Below are positions 35,152 through 37,730 of a stretch of DNA of 37,730 nt, piece after piece (positions within the stretch are counted from its first letter, which is position 1; each line of letters starts with the position of its first letter). The position numbers and the translations under genes were made by a program. Location: positions 1 to 37,730 of the IMG/VR virus record IMGVR_UViG_3300037189_006287. One strand, written 5' to 3'. The stretch is from a virus. A model generated the notes under the pieces. It was given only the letters and a program-made list of their open reading frames with translations. It was not told the DNA's origin and did not search any database.

Positions 35152-35669
35152 CTACATTAAAAGAACTGACCAATCATAATCATGTATTAGCCGAACAACA
35201 TAGTTTCACTAAATTGTTACTAAGTGGTAATATTACTAGTGGTATCTACACTACTTTTTTAGCAAATCAATTACTACAGTATCAAACACTAGAACACTGT
35301 GCTAAACATTTATTGAGTGAAATTCCAGGATTAGCTCGCAGTGAGTTGATTATGCAAGACGTATTAGAGCTGGATGAGCCTGTAATCTTTTTTGATACTA
35401 CGGCTGAATACTGTAATCATGTTAAACAGTTGAACGATAATGGTTTATGGGCACACATATATACCAAACATATGGGCGACCTATATGGCGGTCAAATACT
35501 TAAAAAAGTAGTACCTGGTAGTGGTTTAATGTATCAATTTGACAACAGAAAATTAATGATAGACAAACTAAGAACAAAACTAGATATTTCAATGGCACCA
35601 GAAGCAAACTATGCTTTTGAATCTGCAATCAAATTATTTAGCAGGATAGCAGATGAGTACAATCTTTAA
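35148..35669 (+). CDS. hemO: heme oxygenase (heme to biliverdin)
   Basis: The family's function is to open heme with O2 and reductant to give biliverdin IXalpha, CO and Fe2+. At 173 residues this is shorter than cyanobacterial heme oxygenases (about 235-240), but the core is intact. The N-terminus LKELTNHNHVLAEQHSF aligns with the proximal helix of known enzymes, with His12 in the position of human HO-1 His25. The segment HIYTKHMGDLYGGQILKK (103-120) matches the distal-helix signature (HAYTRYLGDLSGGQVLKK in HO-1), including Asp111 and the flexible glycines. The missing length is C-terminal. Electrons would have to come from host ferredoxin or another donor. It is coupled to the gene before it (ATGA) and overlaps the bilin reductase gene by 17 nt. 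The symbol is functional and not taken from a database. Confidence 0.9.
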   Translation: MTTLKELTNHNHVLAEQHSFTKLLLSGNITSGIYTTFLANQLLQYQTLEHCAKHLLSEIPGLARSELIMQDVLELDEPVIFFDTTAEYCNHVKQLNDNGLWAHIYTKHMGDLYGGQILKKVVPGSGLMYQFDNRKLMIDKLRTKLDISMAPEANYAFESAIKLFSRIADEYNL

Positions 35670-36339
35670 TAAACTTAAAAAGCACGCTACAGAAATGGAA
35701 AGCATTATCAGTACGCGTGCTTTTTTATTGGATAGTGGTGATCAATATTCGTGGATAAATAAAGTATATCAGTGTGCTTGGTTTCGCAGAGCACACATGG
35801 ATATTATAGACGCTATTGATACTAAAAAATTGTACATGATGCACATTTGTGTATTTCCACATACTTATGATGCGGCACCGCTATATGGTTTTGATATTAT
35901 AGCTGGCACAAATAAGGTAACCGGAGCATTTTTAGACTTTAGTCCTATTGGCGATCCTGATCATCCATTATGTAAATACTTTGCAGAACTAGTAGAACCT
36001 ACTCAGTGGTCTAAGCCACGAGAATTGCCCGAATGGGCACGCAATATTTTTAGCAAACAAATGGTAGCAGCTGGAAATATTAACACAGATTTTGAGCTGG
36101 ACGTTGTATTGGAGTTGTCTAAAAAGTCGTTAATATACTACTTAGACAATATTAAAACGCACAGACCTGCAATGACCTATGATGATCAGGTAGCTAAATA
36201 TAATTTTACTGATCAACAGAATTATTATTGCCAACAACAAAAACAAAACCCACATACTCCTAGAGTATTAAAAGGATTAGGTTTTTCAGAGGAAATGGCA
36301 CATGATTTTATACATAAAGAGTTATTTCCAGAAATATGA
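35653..36339 (+). CDS. pcyX: ferredoxin-dependent bilin reductase, PcyX/PcyA type
   Basis: This 228-residue enzyme should reduce biliverdin made by the upstream heme oxygenase to a phycobilin. Family hallmarks are WFRRAHMDII (residues 43-52), MHICVFPHTYDAAPLYGFD (63-81) and IIAGTNKVTGAFLDFSP (82-98). His64 and Asp81 are 17 apart, the same spacing as catalytic His88 and Asp105 of PcyA; His48 matches PcyA His74. PcyA Glu76, needed for the exovinyl reduction, is replaced by Asp50. Cyanophage PebS is understood to have Asn in place of His88, so PcyX-like activity (phycoerythrobilin) is the best guess. The ATG overlaps the heme oxygenase end by 17 nt, with AGGA at 35644-35647. A terminator-like hairpin lies 24 nt inside the gene. 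Family membership is clear; the exact product is inferred. Confidence 0.85.
   Translation: MSTIFNKLKKHATEMESIISTRAFLLDSGDQYSWINKVYQCAWFRRAHMDIIDAIDTKKLYMMHICVFPHTYDAAPLYGFDIIAGTNKVTGAFLDFSPIGDPDHPLCKYFAELVEPTQWSKPRELPEWARNIFSKQMVAAGNINTDFELDVVLELSKKSLIYYLDNIKTHRPAMTYDDQVAKYNFTDQQNYYCQQQKQNPHTPRVLKGLGFSEEMAHDFIHKELFPEI
35677..35726 (+). promoter_or_regulatory. terminator-like hairpin inside the bilin reductase gene
   Basis: AAAAAGCACGC (35677-35687) and GCGTGCTTTTT (35715-35725) are perfect 11-bp inverted copies with a 27-nt loop, followed by a T tract (T through 35726, then ATT). The loop is longer than usual for an intrinsic terminator. Translating ribosomes would normally prevent it from folding, so it could couple bilin reductase and lysis gene transcription to translation of this cassette. 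Confidence 0.55.
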
Positions 36340-36387
36340 AGTGGAAATATTACAGTATTTAGCAACATATGCTGAAGGACATGGTTA

Positions 36388-36822
36388 ATGTGGATATTAC
36401 AATTTTTACCTAATTGGTTATTTTATTTATTATTATTTACAGGCATAGTCGGTTATTTACTTAGTAATACATTATTAAAATTATTGCCTTATACTGATGT
36501 AATTAAAATCGCTAGCGTATTCACAATAGTATTTGGTATTTTTATGGTTGGTGCAGTACACGACAATGATGCCTGGGTTCAACGTAGTCAAGAATTACAG
36601 CAAAAAGTATTACAATTAGAAACAAAAAGCGCAGAAACCAATACTAAAATAGTAGAAAAAGTACTTGTTAAAAAACAAGTTATTAAAGAGCGCGGCGATG
36701 AAATTGTAAAGTATATTGACCGTGAAGTTGTCAAAGATAATGAAGTGGTAAAATATATTGAGCACTGCCCTAAACTGCCAACTGAAATAATTAACACAAT
36801 TAATCAGGCAGCAAAACCATGA
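36388..36822 (+). CDS. inner-membrane spanin-like protein with two membrane segments
   Basis: This 144-residue protein has two hydrophobic segments at about 4-26 (FLPNWLFYLLLFTGIVGYLL) and 38-56, then a charged coiled coil (about 62-125) and a short Pro/Ile-rich end. A membrane anchor plus periplasmic coiled coil directly before a small lipoprotein gene is the layout of Rz/Rz1 spanins, which fuse inner and outer membranes at the last step of lysis. Lambda Rz has only one membrane segment, so the extra one is unusual. No separate holin is seen in the window, and this protein might carry part of that role. GAAGGA (36374-36379) serves the ATG. Confidence 0.7.
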   Translation: MWILQFLPNWLFYLLLFTGIVGYLLSNTLLKLLPYTDVIKIASVFTIVFGIFMVGAVHDNDAWVQRSQELQQKVLQLETKSAETNTKIVEKVLVKKQVIKERGDEIVKYIDREVVKDNEVVKYIEHCPKLPTEIINTINQAAKP

Positions 36823-37082
36823 AATACTTATTAATCGTATTAATTTTATTATTAACTGGTTGTAGTACAACTGTACCAGTTAAACAAAAGTTTCCATTAG
36901 TGCCAGAGCAACTATTAACTAGTTGTAAGCCTCTACAATTAATGGATAAAGATAGCTCTATTATTGATGCTACTAAAGTAGTTGTTAATAATTATACTGA
37001 ATATTATCAGTGTACTGTTCTAGTAGATACTTGGCAACAATGGTATCGTGAACAAAAATTAATTTTTGAGGAATTACGATGA
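36819..37082 (+). CDS. outer-membrane lipoprotein spanin, Rz1-like
   Basis: This 87-residue protein starts with a lipoprotein signal peptide, MKYLLIVLILLLTGC, with the lipobox LTGC and Cys15 as the lipidated residue. The mature part is about 73 residues, with two further Cys and an aromatic C-terminal segment (WQQWYREQKLIF). Paired with the upstream coiled-coil membrane protein it forms a two-component spanin, which implies a Gram-negative host. The start overlaps the previous stop (ATGA), and the gene overlaps the endolysin start by 4 nt. A 9-bp hairpin (TTAACTGGT 36852-36860, ACCAGTTAA 36875-36883) lies 33 nt after the start, over the lipobox codons. Confidence 0.8.
   Translation: MKYLLIVLILLLTGCSTTVPVKQKFPLVPEQLLTSCKPLQLMDKDSSIIDATKVVVNNYTEYYQCTVLVDTWQQWYREQKLIFEELR
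36852..36883 (+). repeat. 9-bp hairpin with inner stem inside the lipoprotein gene
   Basis: TTAACTGGT (36852-36860) pairs with ACCAGTTAA (36875-36883). The loop can form an inner stem TTGT/ACAA. It covers the lipobox codons, 33 nt after the start. Chance formation is possible at this length, but the position repeats that of other hairpins in the region. Confidence 0.45.
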
Positions 37083-37696
37083 CTGAACTAACCCTAGCTC
37101 AATTAAAACAAATAATTCCTAAAAATAAATACCATCAGCACTGGTTTGATGTATTACAACAACTATTACCAGACTACGAAATCAATACTCCACAACGTAT
37201 TGCCAGTTTTTTAGCACAATGTGCTCACGAGTCTGGAGAGTTTGTTTTTATTAAAGAAAACTTAAACTATCGTGCTGCTACTTTACTAAAAGTATTTCCA
37301 AAATATTTTCCTGATTTGGCGCTGGCATCACAATATGCTGGCAAACCTGAACGCATAGCAAATAGAGTATATGCTAATCGTATGGGTAATGGTAGTGAAG
37401 AGTCGGGTGACGGTTATAAGTATTGTGGTCGTGGTTTAATACAAGTAACTGGTCATGATAACTATACTTGGTTTGCTGAATCTATACTAGTTAGTCCTGA
37501 AGAAGCTTCCGAATATATGGAAACTTTTGAAGGAGCGGCACAATCAGCTTGTTGGTTCTGGGAAACTGCTAATTTAAACACACTAGCAGATCGTGGCGAT
37601 ATTAAAGCCATGACAAAAACTATTAACGGTGGTTACATTGGTTTAGAAGATCGTATTAGCCACTATGAACATGCACTTCACGTTTTAGGAGTTTAA
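37079..37696 (+). CDS. endolysin, glycoside hydrolase family 19
   Basis: This 205-residue enzyme should cut peptidoglycan sugar chains at the end of infection. The GH19 core is clear: FLAQCAHESGEFVFIKENLN holds Glu51 (general acid) and Glu60 (likely general base), followed by ANRMGNGSEESGDGYKYCGR and GLIQVTGHDNY, then a tail with ETANLNTLADRGDIKAMTKT and INGGYIGLEDR. There is no signal peptide or cell-wall-binding domain, so a holin elsewhere is expected to release it. GAGGA at 37068-37072 serves the ATG, which overlaps the spanin stop (ATGA). Confidence 0.93.
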   Translation: MTELTLAQLKQIIPKNKYHQHWFDVLQQLLPDYEINTPQRIASFLAQCAHESGEFVFIKENLNYRAATLLKVFPKYFPDLALASQYAGKPERIANRVYANRMGNGSEESGDGYKYCGRGLIQVTGHDNYTWFAESILVSPEEASEYMETFEGAAQSACWFWETANLNTLADRGDIKAMTKTINGGYIGLEDRISHYEHALHVLGV

Positions 37697-37697
37697 T

Positions 37698-37730
37698 ATG
37701 GCAGAAAAAACAGTAGAACAAGCACACGAA
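37698..37730 (+). CDS. start of a further gene, cut by the window edge
   Basis: An ATG at 37698, 1 nt after the endolysin stop, begins 11 open codons (MAEKTVEQAHE) that run off the right edge. AGGAG at 37687-37691 is a good Shine-Dalgarno sequence at proper spacing. Too little is visible to name it. Confidence 0.55.
   Translation, partial: MAEKTVEQAHE

Noticed and set aside
35653-36339. Cyanophage-type PebS
   Set aside because: His64 at the PcyA His88 position and the spacing to Asp81 fit the PcyA/PcyX branch; PebS is understood to have Asn there.
36336-36387. Short peptides of 8 and 14 codons between the bilin reductase and spanin genes
   Set aside because: They are too short and featureless to support as genes; the GAAGGA here serves the spanin ATG at 36388.
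1-37730. tRNA, integrase or attachment site
   Set aside because: The few intergenic gaps are short and hold only terminators, promoters and leaders; no cloverleaf, recombinase or long direct repeat at boundaries was seen.

Overview
The window is a 37.7-kb piece of a tailed-phage genome, AT-rich (about one third G+C by eye) and coding almost entirely on the + strand. The tail is long, flexible and lambda-like: it has a G/GT frameshift pair, a long tape measure and an M-L-K-I-J type tip, and no sheath or contractile genes, so the virion should be a siphovirus. The host cannot be fixed from the sequence. CTAG is common, which argues against an enterobacterial phage. The appendage genes resemble those of phages of aquatic bacteria (cyanophages, pelagiphages), and the bilin genes resemble a set described from uncultured marine non-cyanophages thought to infect alphaproteobacteria. 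A Gram-negative host is supported by the two-component spanin.

Layout. 1-3953: HK97-type major capsid protein (its frame is open to the left edge), terminator, gp6-like connector, a 467-residue neck-region protein and a tail-terminator-like protein. 4024-6435: tail tube protein with an inserted domain, terminator, then tail assembly chaperones G and G-T joined by a lambda-identical -1 slippery site (G GGA AAG), then a terminator. 6492-25992: a consensus sigma-70 promoter leads into the tape measure (1537 aa), M-like and L-like tip proteins, a K-I-J fusion (1523 aa), and two giant repeat-rich adhesins (1525 and 1474 aa) with a small protein between them, ending at a strong terminator. 26063-37730: a second consensus promoter leads into a fibre module of small linker proteins, a 443-aa fibre and a 1492-aa fibre with nine carbohydrate-binding-like repeats, a beta-helix and a glycine-rich tip. 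This is followed by a fibre-assembly protein, a three-gene oxidoreductase cassette, an i-spanin/o-spanin pair, a GH19 endolysin and the first codons of another gene.

The most interesting system is the cassette at 34426-36339: a putative 2OG-Fe(II) oxygenase, a heme oxygenase and a ferredoxin-dependent bilin reductase, joined by overlapping stop/start codons. The last two should turn heme into biliverdin and then into a phycobilin. Active-site positions in the reductase (His64, Asp81, and Asp50 where PcyA has Glu) fit the PcyX type, which makes phycoerythrobilin, better than cyanophage PebS. The genes lie between host-recognition and lysis genes with no intergenic terminator, so they are probably expressed late. 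Several strong hairpins sit inside coding regions 20-50 nt after start codons, most densely in and around this cassette; one inside the reductase gene looks like a terminator.

No tRNA, CRISPR array, insertion sequence, integrase, replication gene or attachment site was seen. The longest non-coding stretch is 25993-26213, which holds a terminator, a promoter and a structured leader.
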